From: a virus
DNA: 33,114 nt
Virus record (IMG/VR): IMGVR_UViG_3300032293_001694
Span: 1 to 33,114 of that record
Direction: 5' to 3' (one strand)
This document shows positions 9,527 through 16,604 of this stretch, piece by piece. The notes beneath the pieces were generated by a model. It did not search any database. It saw only the letters and a list, made by a program, of their open reading frames with translations, and had not been told where the DNA came from. The translations under genes were made by a program, and so were the position numbers. The number at the start of each line of letters is the position of its first letter. The first letter of the stretch is position 1.

Positions 9527-9778
9527 ATGGAAAACAAACTGTTATCTCAAGATGAACTAAATGAAATAGTTCAGTTACGAAATGAATTTGCAAACGTCTT
9601 TGCAAGTATTGGTTCTATTCAATCGAGAATAAAAGAATTGGAAGAAGAGAACGAATCAAACTACACATCCCTTAAAGAAATTCAGAAAAAAGAGGAAGTA
9701 TTATTCGAAAAATTAAAGAATAATTACGGAGAAGGGAATATAGATTTGATTACCGGAGAATTTAAACCAATTCAGTAA
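9527..9778 (+). CDS. Small coiled-coil protein (83 residues)
   Basis: Residues ~5-70 are a continuous charged heptad-like helix (IKELEEENE, then LKEIQKKEEVLFEKLK). It is followed by a conserved-looking end, YGEGNIDLITGEF, which I associate with small phage proteins of unknown function that sit near tail genes. There are no membrane or signal features. It is flanked on both sides by TATTTATA motifs and lies immediately upstream of the sheath gene, so expression with the structural genes is likely. It may be a small structural or assembly factor; I cannot name it. Confidence 0.65.
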   Translation: MENKLLSQDELNEIVQLRNEFANVFASIGSIQSRIKELEEENESNYTSLKEIQKKEEVLFEKLKNNYGEGNIDLITGEFKPIQ

Positions 9779-9799
9779 TATTTTGGAAGTTTCTTTTGA

Positions 9800-9807
9800 T
9801 ATTTATA
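9800..9807 (+). promoter_or_regulatory. TATTTATA motif upstream of sheath gene
   Basis: It is part of TTTTGATATTTATATGGAGG, 35 bases before the sheath ATG. A GGAGG lies just behind it but about 30 bases from the start codon, too far to act as a normal ribosome binding site for it. A promoter role is inferred from recurrence. Confidence 0.4.
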
Positions 9808-9842
9808 TGGAGGAAATCTAAAAATTTTTAAATAAAGATAAA

Positions 9843-12176
9843 ATGGCAGAAAAAATTGTATCACCTGGAGTATTTACAAGAGAGAACGACCTTTCTTTTT
9901 TACCACAAGGTATATCGCAAATAGGAGCAGCGGTAGTTGGACCAACTGAAAAAGGACCAGCTTTCATCCCTACTTTAATAACAACACAGGCTGAGTATGA
10001 AAGTATTTTCGGTACTCCAAAAGATTACTACACAGGATATGCAGTTCAGAACTATCTAAGAGATGCTGGTGCTGTAACTGTTGTAAGAGTTGGTGGTATC
10101 GGTGGATACTCTCAAAAAGGTTCATTAGCAGTTGTTGCAAATGATGTTAGTACTGGAGTTAAACAAATTATTGCAGTATTGGCACATAGTTCATCTGCAA
10201 ATTCTTCATCATTTACTATAGCTAATAGTACATTAGTTGGTGCAGCTGAATTTGGAGTATTCTCTATTACAGGTTCTACGGCTCAATATAGAATGGATAT
10301 GAAAAAGAGTTCAGCCGATTCAATCGATGATGTATTAGGAACTTCACCTTCATTTAACAGACTGGCATACGCTTACAAATACTTTGACCATACTAAAACC
10401 GCGTTAGCATCTTCAACTATTGATGCTGATGTAGTTTTCGCATCGGATTCGGAAACTTTATCTGCACAAAACTTCACTGCTGATGCAAGTAATGCAAGCA
10501 CTCCATATATCCAATCTCAATTATACAACGGAACAACTAGATATAACTTATTTAGAATTCATACTATAGCTGATGGAAACACAGAAAACGTAAGATTTAA
10601 AGTTCAAATTTCTAACATTAAATCATCAAATGGTTCAGATTACGGAACATTCAGTTTAGTATTAAGAGCATTCGATGATACAGATAAGAGAAAATCAATT
10701 TTAGAACAATATAATAATTTAACATTAGACCCATCTTCTCCTAACTTTGTTGGAAGAAGAATTGGTGATAGAGATGTAACAATTGATGCAGTAGGTAAAA
10801 TTACTGAAACAGGAGATTACCAAAATAGAAGTAAGTTTATTAGAGTTGAAGTATCAACTACTACATATCCTGTAACTGCTATTCCTTTTGGACATGATAA
10901 GTATGAATTACCTGTTAATTGTATCGCAGCGGATTCAACTGATTTAACTTCGTTATTTCCAATTGTAAATTTCACATCGGCTTCATTTAGTTCATCAATA
11001 TTCTCAAGTGGATTTGATTTCGAAACTGCAATCGTAGCGGATAACAATAAAAACTATTTAGCTCCAATACCTGTAGGTGCTGGAAATGGTGCTAACTACT
11101 CTTTCGGTTTAGATAACCCTAAAGGAGTTACTTCATCCACAAGATATGGTTTAGGATTGAGTGCAGCTGAAACAACTGATTCAACTCAAACCGCAATGAG
11201 AAACTTCACTTTGGCTTTTCAAGGTGGATGGGATGGAATTGACCCAACTGTAACAATTAATAAGGGAGAAGATATTAGTGCAACGAATACACAAGGGTTC
11301 AATTGTGCAGCATCAACAACAAGTGGTTCAGTAGCTTATGCTAAAGCATTAAACGCTGTTCAAAACCCTGATGAATATGATATCAACTTATTAATCACTC
11401 CTGGTATTATCAGACAATATCATCCTTATGTAACAACTAAAGCAATTGATATTTGTCAAGAAAGAGAAGATGTATTCTACATCGCTGATTTTGCTGGAGC
11501 AAGTGCTACGATTTCGGAAGCAGTTGAGCAAGCGGCGGGAGAAGATACTAACTATGTAGCTACTTACTATCCTTGGATTAAAACTATCGATGTAAATACT
11601 AACAAATTAGTAGCAGTTCCACCATCAGTATTATTAGCAGGAACATTCGCACAGAACGATAGATTAGGGGCTGAGTGGTTCGCACCAGCTGGTTTAAACA
11701 GAGGTGGTATCGCAGGAGCAGTTCAAGTATTGAATAGATTAACTCAATCAGAGAGAGATACATTATACGAAGGAAAAGTAAATCCAATTGCAACATTCCC
11801 TGGACAAGGTATTAGTGCATTTGGACAGAAGACTTTACAAGATAAAGCATCTGCATTAGATAGAATCAACGTAAGAAGATTGTTAATTAACTTAAAGAAG
11901 TTTGTTGCATCTACTTCAAGATTCTTAGTGTTCGAACAAAATACGGCACAAACAAGAAGTAAATTCTTAAATACCGTAAACCCTTACTTAGAAGCAGTTC
12001 AACAAAGACAAGGGCTTTACGCATTTAGAGTGGTTATGGACGAGACAAATAATACACCAGATGTAATCGACAGAAACATATTACAAGGTTCTGTGTTTTT
12101 ACAACCTGCTAAGACAGCTGAATTCATCGTAATTGATTTCAACATCTTACCGACAGGGGCATCATTTAGTGTATAA
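9843..12176 (+). CDS. Contractile tail sheath protein
   Basis: A 777-residue protein with the classic sheath N-terminus: SPGVFTRENDLS, then GAAVVGPTEKGPAFIPTLI and a YFG-type domain with FGTPKDYYTGYAVQNYL and VTVVRVGG. The C-terminal domain is equally typical: INVRRLLINLKKFV, then FEQNTAQTRSKFLNTVNPYL, LYAFRVVMDETNNTP and AEFIVIDFNILPTGASF. It is T4 gp18-like and longer than T4's (~660 residues), with extra sequence in the middle (residues ~130-420), where sheath proteins carry variable surface-exposed domains. It polymerises around the tail tube and contracts on infection. The tube gene follows directly. The ATG is preceded by an A/T-rich leader without a Shine-Dalgarno sequence. Confidence 0.95.
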   Translation: MAEKIVSPGVFTRENDLSFLPQGISQIGAAVVGPTEKGPAFIPTLITTQAEYESIFGTPKDYYTGYAVQNYLRDAGAVTVVRVGGIGGYSQKGSLAVVANDVSTGVKQIIAVLAHSSSANSSSFTIANSTLVGAAEFGVFSITGSTAQYRMDMKKSSADSIDDVLGTSPSFNRLAYAYKYFDHTKTALASSTIDADVVFASDSETLSAQNFTADASNASTPYIQSQLYNGTTRYNLFRIHTIADGNTENVRFKVQISNIKSSNGSDYGTFSLVLRAFDDTDKRKSILEQYNNLTLDPSSPNFVGRRIGDRDVTIDAVGKITETGDYQNRSKFIRVEVSTTTYPVTAIPFGHDKYELPVNCIAADSTDLTSLFPIVNFTSASFSSSIFSSGFDFETAIVADNNKNYLAPIPVGAGNGANYSFGLDNPKGVTSSTRYGLGLSAAETTDSTQTAMRNFTLAFQGGWDGIDPTVTINKGEDISATNTQGFNCAASTTSGSVAYAKALNAVQNPDEYDINLLITPGIIRQYHPYVTTKAIDICQEREDVFYIADFAGASATISEAVEQAAGEDTNYVATYYPWIKTIDVNTNKLVAVPPSVLLAGTFAQNDRLGAEWFAPAGLNRGGIAGAVQVLNRLTQSERDTLYEGKVNPIATFPGQGISAFGQKTLQDKASALDRINVRRLLINLKKFVASTSRFLVFEQNTAQTRSKFLNTVNPYLEAVQQRQGLYAFRVVMDETNNTPDVIDRNILQGSVFLQPAKTAEFIVIDFNILPTGASFSV

Positions 12177-12189
12177 TTTCGATAACTGA

Positions 12190-12197
12190 TATTTATA
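12190..12197 (+). promoter_or_regulatory. TATTTATA motif upstream of tube gene
   Basis: It lies in the 36-base sheath-tube gap (GATATTTATATAA), 15 bases before the tube ATG. No -33 box fits. A separate promoter here would help meet the high copy number needed for the tube. Inferred. Confidence 0.4.
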
Positions 12198-12212
12198 TAA
12201 AAGAAATAAAAA

Positions 12213-12704
12213 ATGGCAGAAGTATTAGAATTTAACGAAATGTTTTATACCAATTTCGAACCTAAGATGAAAAACAGATTCATCGTAGAAATAGATGGTA
12301 TTCCTTCATACTTAGTAAAAGTGGCTAACAGACCTACAATTCAGTTTGAAACTGTAGTGTTAGACCATATTAACATTAAAAGAAAGTTAAAAGGTAAAGG
12401 TGATTGGCAAGATTTATCTATGACACTTTACGACCCAATTGTTCCATCTGGAGCACAAGCGGTAATGGAGTGGATTAGAACATCTCACGAATCCTTAACA
12501 GGTAGAGATGGATACGCAGAGTTCTATAAGAAAGATGTGGATTTCTATATGTTAGGTCCAGTAGGAGATAAGATTGAGCAATGGAAACTAAAGGGTGCAT
12601 ATATCCAACAAGCGAACTTCGGTGAGTTAGATTGGAGTAATGCTACAGACCCTGCAACAATCGAAATCACTTTGACTTACGATTACGCAATCTTAGAATT
12701 CTAA
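12213..12704 (+). CDS. Tail tube protein (gp19-like)
   Basis: 163 residues, the same length as T4 gp19. It shows the tube pattern FEPKMKNRFIVEIDGIPSYLV near the N-terminus, KRKLKGKGDWQDLSMTLYDPI in the middle, then W-I-R and DFYMLGPVGDKIEQWKLKGAY, ending in a beta strand ITLTYDYAILEF. Tube subunits stack as hexamers inside the sheath and conduct DNA. It sits between the sheath gene and a strong terminator, so sheath and tube form a short transcription unit separable from the chaperone and tape-measure genes. Confidence 0.93.
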   Translation: MAEVLEFNEMFYTNFEPKMKNRFIVEIDGIPSYLVKVANRPTIQFETVVLDHINIKRKLKGKGDWQDLSMTLYDPIVPSGAQAVMEWIRTSHESLTGRDGYAEFYKKDVDFYMLGPVGDKIEQWKLKGAYIQQANFGELDWSNATDPATIEITLTYDYAILEF

Positions 12705-12721
12705 TTACTAATTATAATATT

Positions 12722-12758
12722 AAAGGGGAAACAGAAATGTTATCCCCTTTTTTTGTTT
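12722..12758 (+). terminator. Intrinsic terminator after tube gene
   Basis: The stem AAAGGGGA (12722-12729) pairs with TCCCCTTT (12743-12750). It extends as AACA/TGTT past one bulged A and closes on a GAAA tetraloop (12734-12737). The descending arm runs into seven T (12748-12754), then G and four more T. Confidence 0.9.
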
Positions 12759-12777
12759 TGAAAATTTGTGATATATA

Positions 12778-12785
12778 TATTTATA
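12778..12785 (+). promoter_or_regulatory. TATTTATA motif upstream of gp26-like gene
   Basis: It lies in GTGATATATATATTTATATAC directly behind the terminator and 21 bases before the ATG. It is the only promoter-like sequence between the terminator and the gene, which strengthens a promoter reading. Confidence 0.45.
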
Positions 12786-12806
12786 TACAAACAATAAGTT
12801 ATTATT

Positions 12807-13568
12807 ATGGCAGAAAGCAATTACGATTTTCCAACGGAGGTTATAACACTCCCATCAGAGGGTAAAGCATACCCAGAATCAAACCCATTATCAAAGGGTA
12901 CAGTAGAAATTAAATATATGACGGCTAAGGAGGAAGAAATTCTTTCATCTCAAAACCTTATCAAAAAAGGAGTTGTTTTGGATAAGTTATTCGAATCCAT
13001 CATAGTTGAGAAAAGTATTAATATCGATGATATATTAATCGGAGATAAGAATGCAATTATGTTAGCTACTCGTATATTGGCTTATGGACCTAAATATGAA
13101 GTTGAAACATATGGTAATGGTGATGATAGAGAGACGGTTAGTATAGATTTAACCAGTATCAGAACAAAGGATATCGATTCTACTAAATTAAAAAGAGATA
13201 ACCGATATGAGTTCACAACCCCTTCTGGGAATAAATTAGTTATTAAACTATTAACTCATGGAGATGAGGGTAAAATAGACGCGGATATTAAAGCATTATC
13301 TAAGTTTAATAAAGGAGGAGTTAGTGCAGAATTAACAACTCGTTATAGATATATGATTCAATCTGTAGATGGTAAAGAAGATATGAAATCCATAACAGAT
13401 TTCATCAATAATAGATTTATAACTAGAGATACTAGAGCAATGAGAGAGTTTATTAAAGAAATCTCTCCGGATGTAGTTATGGAATATGAATACGAAGACC
13501 CTGAGACAGGAGAAAAGGAGGTACGTCCGATTCCAATGGGCGTAGGGTTTTTTTACCCTTCCCTCTAA
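12807..13568 (+). CDS. gp26-like baseplate/tail-assembly protein (short, unshifted form)
   Basis: 253 residues beginning with the pattern ITLPSEGKAYPESNPLSKGT, then EIKYMTAKEEEILSS, which I associate with the T4 gp26-type baseplate family. The C-terminal half is FTTPSGNKLVIKLLTHGDE and the end PIPMGVGFFYPSL. By position, between tube and tape measure, it occupies the slot where tailed phages encode tail-assembly chaperones made in short and frameshifted long forms. The frame stops at 13566-13568, only four codons after a run of seven T, while another frame continues with protein-like sequence. It probably binds or escorts tape-measure or baseplate components. The family call is moderate; the chaperone role comes from gene order. 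Confidence 0.75.
   Translation: MAESNYDFPTEVITLPSEGKAYPESNPLSKGTVEIKYMTAKEEEILSSQNLIKKGVVLDKLFESIIVEKSINIDDILIGDKNAIMLATRILAYGPKYEVETYGNGDDRETVSIDLTSIRTKDIDSTKLKRDNRYEFTTPSGNKLVIKLLTHGDEGKIDADIKALSKFNKGGVSAELTTRYRYMIQSVDGKEDMKSITDFINNRFITRDTRAMREFIKEISPDVVMEYEYEDPETGEKEVRPIPMGVGFFYPSL
13548..13554 (+). other. Candidate programmed frameshift site (T7 run, +1 or -2)
   Basis: The zero frame reads GGG TTT TTT TAC and stops at 13566. The frame open from 13546 to 13782 begins right at this homopolymer and has no ATG or GTG until 13717. Slipping +1 (skip T13554) or -2 (re-read two T) joins the frames and gives a ~324/325-residue product. A +1 shift at the CTC-TAA stop (13563-13568) is a less likely alternative that would give FFYPSLNYSVQLHNQ. 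A sequencing error in the T run would give the same picture. Confidence 0.65.
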
Positions 13569-13782
13569 TTATTCTGTTCAATTACATAATCAAATATTTG
13601 AATTATGTTATTATGGGAATGGATTTAATCAATCGGAGGTTTATAAGCTTCCGGTTCATTTGAGGAACTTTTATTATAAGAAATTAGCGGATGCTAAAAA
13701 AACTGAAAATGATAGTATGAAAAAACAATCAAATTCAGTAGGAAAACCAAAGACACCATCAAAAGTGAGAGTTAATAGATAA
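13555..13782 (+). CDS. Frameshift-accessed C-terminal extension of the gp26-like protein
   Basis: This frame encodes about 75 residues: TLPSNYSVQLHNQIFELCYYG, NGFNQSEVYKLPVHLRNFYYKKL, then a charged tail ending in VRVNR. The pattern (H-x2-IF-x3-YYG-x2-F-x4-VY-x-LP-x2-LR-x-FY) is what I recall from tail-chaperone/gp51-like phage proteins, and base composition matches the neighbours. It has no start codon of its own near the beginning and no leader, because the upstream coding frame runs into it. Its stop lies inside a terminator hairpin, consistent with a true gene end. It could be a separate gene starting at TTG 13660, but that would cut the conserved part away. Confidence 0.65.
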   Translation, partial: TLPSNYSVQLHNQIFELCYYGNGFNQSEVYKLPVHLRNFYYKKLADAKKTENDSMKKQSNSVGKPKTPSKVRVNR

Positions 13783-13796
13783 CTCTCATTTTTTTT
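13766..13796 (+). terminator. Intrinsic terminator overlapping the extension's stop codon
   Basis: The stem TGAGAGTT (13766-13773) pairs with AACTCTCA (13781-13788) around a 7-base loop and is followed by eight T (13789-13796). The TAA stop of the shifted frame (13780-13782) spans the loop and the start of the descending arm. Confidence 0.85.
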
Positions 13797-13803
13797 ATAA
13801 TGA

Positions 13804-13811
13804 TATTTATA
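13804..13811 (+). promoter_or_regulatory. TATTTATA motif upstream of small gene and tape measure
   Basis: It sits eight bases past a terminator and 21 bases before the next ATG (TGATATTTATAAG). It is the only candidate start point for transcription of the long tape measure-baseplate string. Confidence 0.45.
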
Positions 13812-13832
13812 AGAGTATAAACATACTTCAAA

Positions 13833-14090
13833 ATGAAATTAAAAGTAACAAAAGAAGAAAAAGCTAAGTTAACCGAAGTTCTTACCAAACATAAGGGTAT
13901 GAACGAAGGTATAATCAAATGGATTTTCAACAAATATCTTACAAATAAGATTAAGGGTGATAGTACAATTATGGGTAAACTTGCCGCAGCGGATAAAGCT
14001 ATGGATACCCTTAAGGATAGTATAGCTGATGTTGAAAGAAGAGGATTATATGTAGACCCTGAGCTTAAAAAACTGGTTGGTTTAAAATAA
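13833..14090 (+). CDS. Small helical protein before tape measure (85 residues)
   Basis: A Lys-rich, mostly helical protein (KEEKAKLTEVLTKHKGMNEG, then IIKWIFNKYLTNK and a LAAADKAMDTLKDSIAD helix). It ends RRGLYVDPELKKLVGL. It is not recognised, but small helical proteins of this type are common beside tape-measure genes. It has no membrane span. It is separated from the tape measure by only 17 bases, so the two are surely co-transcribed. Its ATG is preceded by an A-rich leader without a Shine-Dalgarno sequence. Confidence 0.7.
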   Translation: MKLKVTKEEKAKLTEVLTKHKGMNEGIIKWIFNKYLTNKIKGDSTIMGKLAAADKAMDTLKDSIADVERRGLYVDPELKKLVGLK

Positions 14091-14107
14091 ATTACATTAA
14101 TAAATAA

Positions 14108-16603
14108 ATGGCTGGACACGGACACGATAATAGTGGTGCAGAGAAAAGGAATGATTTAGAGAAGGAATATCAAGACCTTCTTAAAGTTAGCCAATCTCAG
14201 ATAGGTATTATGCAGCGACAGATGGATGCATATGCGGATAACTATGCGAATTTGACTCCGTTAGGAAAGAAGCACATTGACCAATTAAGAGAAGGTGAAG
14301 GGGTATTATCGGACCAAAAATCTATAGTAACTCAGATAAACAAATACAAAAAAGAGAGAAATTTTTTAGAAGGAAAATATAGAGATACTGGATTTAGTAT
14401 ATATTCCGATTTAAGTGCTCAGATGAAAATACAAATTGATACACTTAGTTTATTAAATAAGCGTATAAGTGCTATTCAGGCCGTAGGGGATGCATCAGAT
14501 TCCGCAGCAGAAAGTGTAAATGGGATTCTTACTGGGTTTGAGCATAATTTACATCACATTCCTTTATTAGGTGGAATGTTATCAAAAATAGCAGCAGGTC
14601 CAGTTCACCATTTACAACACGCTATAACAGAATCGGCAGGGGCATTTAAAGTTGGGTTTGGTAAAGCATTATCTGAAGGTAAAACTGGGTTTCAGGCTTT
14701 AAAAATGGCAGGTAGTAACGCATTTTCTGCATTAGGAATAGCGCTTAATCCGGTTGTGTTAGCTATAGCTGCAATAGGATTAGCGATAGGAATTGGATTT
14801 GCTAGAATGCATGAACTAGAAGGAGCGGCTACAGATTTTAAAGTTCAAACAGGTTTAGCAGGAGTTAACTTACATGATATAGAATCTACTATACATCATG
14901 CTCAAATGGGTATGTTAGATATAGGTGTAACCGCAGGGGAAATGAGTAAGGCGATGTCGGAGTTCACAAATGAATTCTCTGATTTATCGATACCGGCTGA
15001 ATCAACTGCAATGTCGGTTGCAATGATGTCAAAGCAATTTGGTGTGTTTGGTACGGAAGTAGCGGGTGTTAATAAACTATTCCAAAATATGGGAGGGCTA
15101 TCGGAACAGCAGGCTCAATATTTAGCGGGTTCAGTTGTTGAGATGGCTAATTTGGCTCAAGTGGCACCTGATACTGTAATCAAAGATATATCTCAGAATA
15201 GTAAGGAGATAATGTTGTATAATAGAGGAAGTGTAAAAGAGATTGCTAAGATGGCTGTAAATGCGGCTAAATTAGGAACTTCTATGAAAGAAGCGGCGGC
15301 AGTATCAGAAAAACTTTTAGATTTTGAAGATAGTATAACAAAAGAATTAGAATTAAGTGCTTTAGTTGGGAAAGATTTAAACTTTGCTAGAGCGAGAGAT
15401 TTAGCTTTCGCTGGAGATACGTTAGGAGCTCAGCAAGAAATGGTTAAGCAATTGGAAACAATGGGAGACCTGAGCCAATTAGATGCAATCACCAAAAGAC
15501 AAATAACAGAAGCAACAGGAATGGAAATGGATTCTTTGATAAATCAACAGAGAATTAGAAAACAATTTGGTACTCTGGATAAAGAAAGATTAGCAGCAGC
15601 AAATTCATTGATAGATTCAGGTAAAGATATAGCCAATGTAAGTGATGAAGAATTAGAGGCTCAAACTAAGAGAATGAAGCAACAGGAAAGTATGCAAGAC
15701 ACTATGGGAAAAATCGGAAATAGATTATCAGCAATAGGAACTGCTTTTGGGGATGTATTTCTTCCAGTAGGAACTGCTATGCTTGGTATATTAGATTCGA
15801 TAGTTAGTGTAGTGAGTGCGGTATTAGTTCCTGCATTTAAAGGATTAGGTTTTGTGCTTAAATATGCATTTATGCCTATAACTTGGGCAGTTCAGGGGCT
15901 TCAATGGATGGCTAACTTGATTAGAGAAAACGCTGTGGTATCAGGTACAATGGCATTAATATGGGCGGGGATTGATTTATCAATGAAAGGTAGTTTAATA
16001 AAAGCAGTTGCACTTAAAATTGAGAATATGGCTATAGCAGGTTGGAATGCGATTCAAGCGGGATGGGAGTTTGTTAAAACCGGACAAATGTGGGCACAGG
16101 TTACTGCAGCAGGCGCTAAAGTCGCAACTTATGCGGTAGAGTTTGGTAAAACAATTGCACAGGCGGGATTGAATATGTTTACAGGGGCGCTTAAGTTTTT
16201 CTCATTTTTAGGCCCATTCGCTATTCCTGCGGCAATTGCGGCAGCGGTGGGTGCAATGGCAGTAGGAAAATCTATGTTCGCCGCAGCGGGCGACGTTATG
16301 AGTCCTGCTGATGGTAAGACTAGAATATCAACTAAGGAAGGTGGTTTATTTGAACTATCACCTAATGATGATTTAGTTGCTGCACCTGGAGCAGTTGATG
16401 CAATGAATGGTGGAGGGGGAGTTGCAGTAGCAGGAGCAAATGGAGGAAGTGGGGCAATAGCAGGATTAGTTAATTCAATGATAACAGAGATAAGAGGATT
16501 AAGAACTGATTTAGCATCAGGGAAGGTTGCAGTTTATATGGATGGTAGATTGGTTACTGCACAGGTTGCTTCAACAGCGGCTAAAAACCCAGTAACTTCT
16601 TAA
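14108..16603 (+). CDS. Tail tape measure protein
   Basis: 831 residues. A coiled-coil N-terminus (residues ~15-130, LEKEYQDLLKVSQSQIGIMQ) leads into a hydrophobic segment at ~208-234 (ALNPVVLAIAAIGLAIGIGF). A long helical, Ala- and Met-rich body follows, then further hydrophobic stretches at ~549-600 and ~697-722. The C-terminus switches to Gly-rich sequence with VMSPADGKTRISTKEGG and FELSPNDDLVAAPG, the usual tape-measure ending. It sets tail length, is bound by chaperones during assembly, and its hydrophobic parts may enter the host membrane. It is about the same size class as tape measures of medium-length tails. It sits just behind the chaperone region and ahead of baseplate genes, as in other contractile phages. 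Confidence 0.9.
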   Translation: MAGHGHDNSGAEKRNDLEKEYQDLLKVSQSQIGIMQRQMDAYADNYANLTPLGKKHIDQLREGEGVLSDQKSIVTQINKYKKERNFLEGKYRDTGFSIYSDLSAQMKIQIDTLSLLNKRISAIQAVGDASDSAAESVNGILTGFEHNLHHIPLLGGMLSKIAAGPVHHLQHAITESAGAFKVGFGKALSEGKTGFQALKMAGSNAFSALGIALNPVVLAIAAIGLAIGIGFARMHELEGAATDFKVQTGLAGVNLHDIESTIHHAQMGMLDIGVTAGEMSKAMSEFTNEFSDLSIPAESTAMSVAMMSKQFGVFGTEVAGVNKLFQNMGGLSEQQAQYLAGSVVEMANLAQVAPDTVIKDISQNSKEIMLYNRGSVKEIAKMAVNAAKLGTSMKEAAAVSEKLLDFEDSITKELELSALVGKDLNFARARDLAFAGDTLGAQQEMVKQLETMGDLSQLDAITKRQITEATGMEMDSLINQQRIRKQFGTLDKERLAAANSLIDSGKDIANVSDEELEAQTKRMKQQESMQDTMGKIGNRLSAIGTAFGDVFLPVGTAMLGILDSIVSVVSAVLVPAFKGLGFVLKYAFMPITWAVQGLQWMANLIRENAVVSGTMALIWAGIDLSMKGSLIKAVALKIENMAIAGWNAIQAGWEFVKTGQMWAQVTAAGAKVATYAVEFGKTIAQAGLNMFTGALKFFSFLGPFAIPAAIAAAVGAMAVGKSMFAAAGDVMSPADGKTRISTKEGGLFELSPNDDLVAAPGAVDAMNGGGGVAVAGANGGSGAIAGLVNSMITEIRGLRTDLASGKVAVYMDGRLVTAQVASTAAKNPVTS

Positions 16604-16604
16604 T

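Noticed and set aside
9809-9813. GGAGG as ribosome binding site of the sheath gene
   Set aside because: It is about 30 bases from the ATG; other starts in the window do without such a sequence.
13717-13782. Short ORF starting at ATG 13717
   Set aside because: It would encode only 21 residues and omit the conserved-looking part of that frame; better explained as the tail of the frameshift product.
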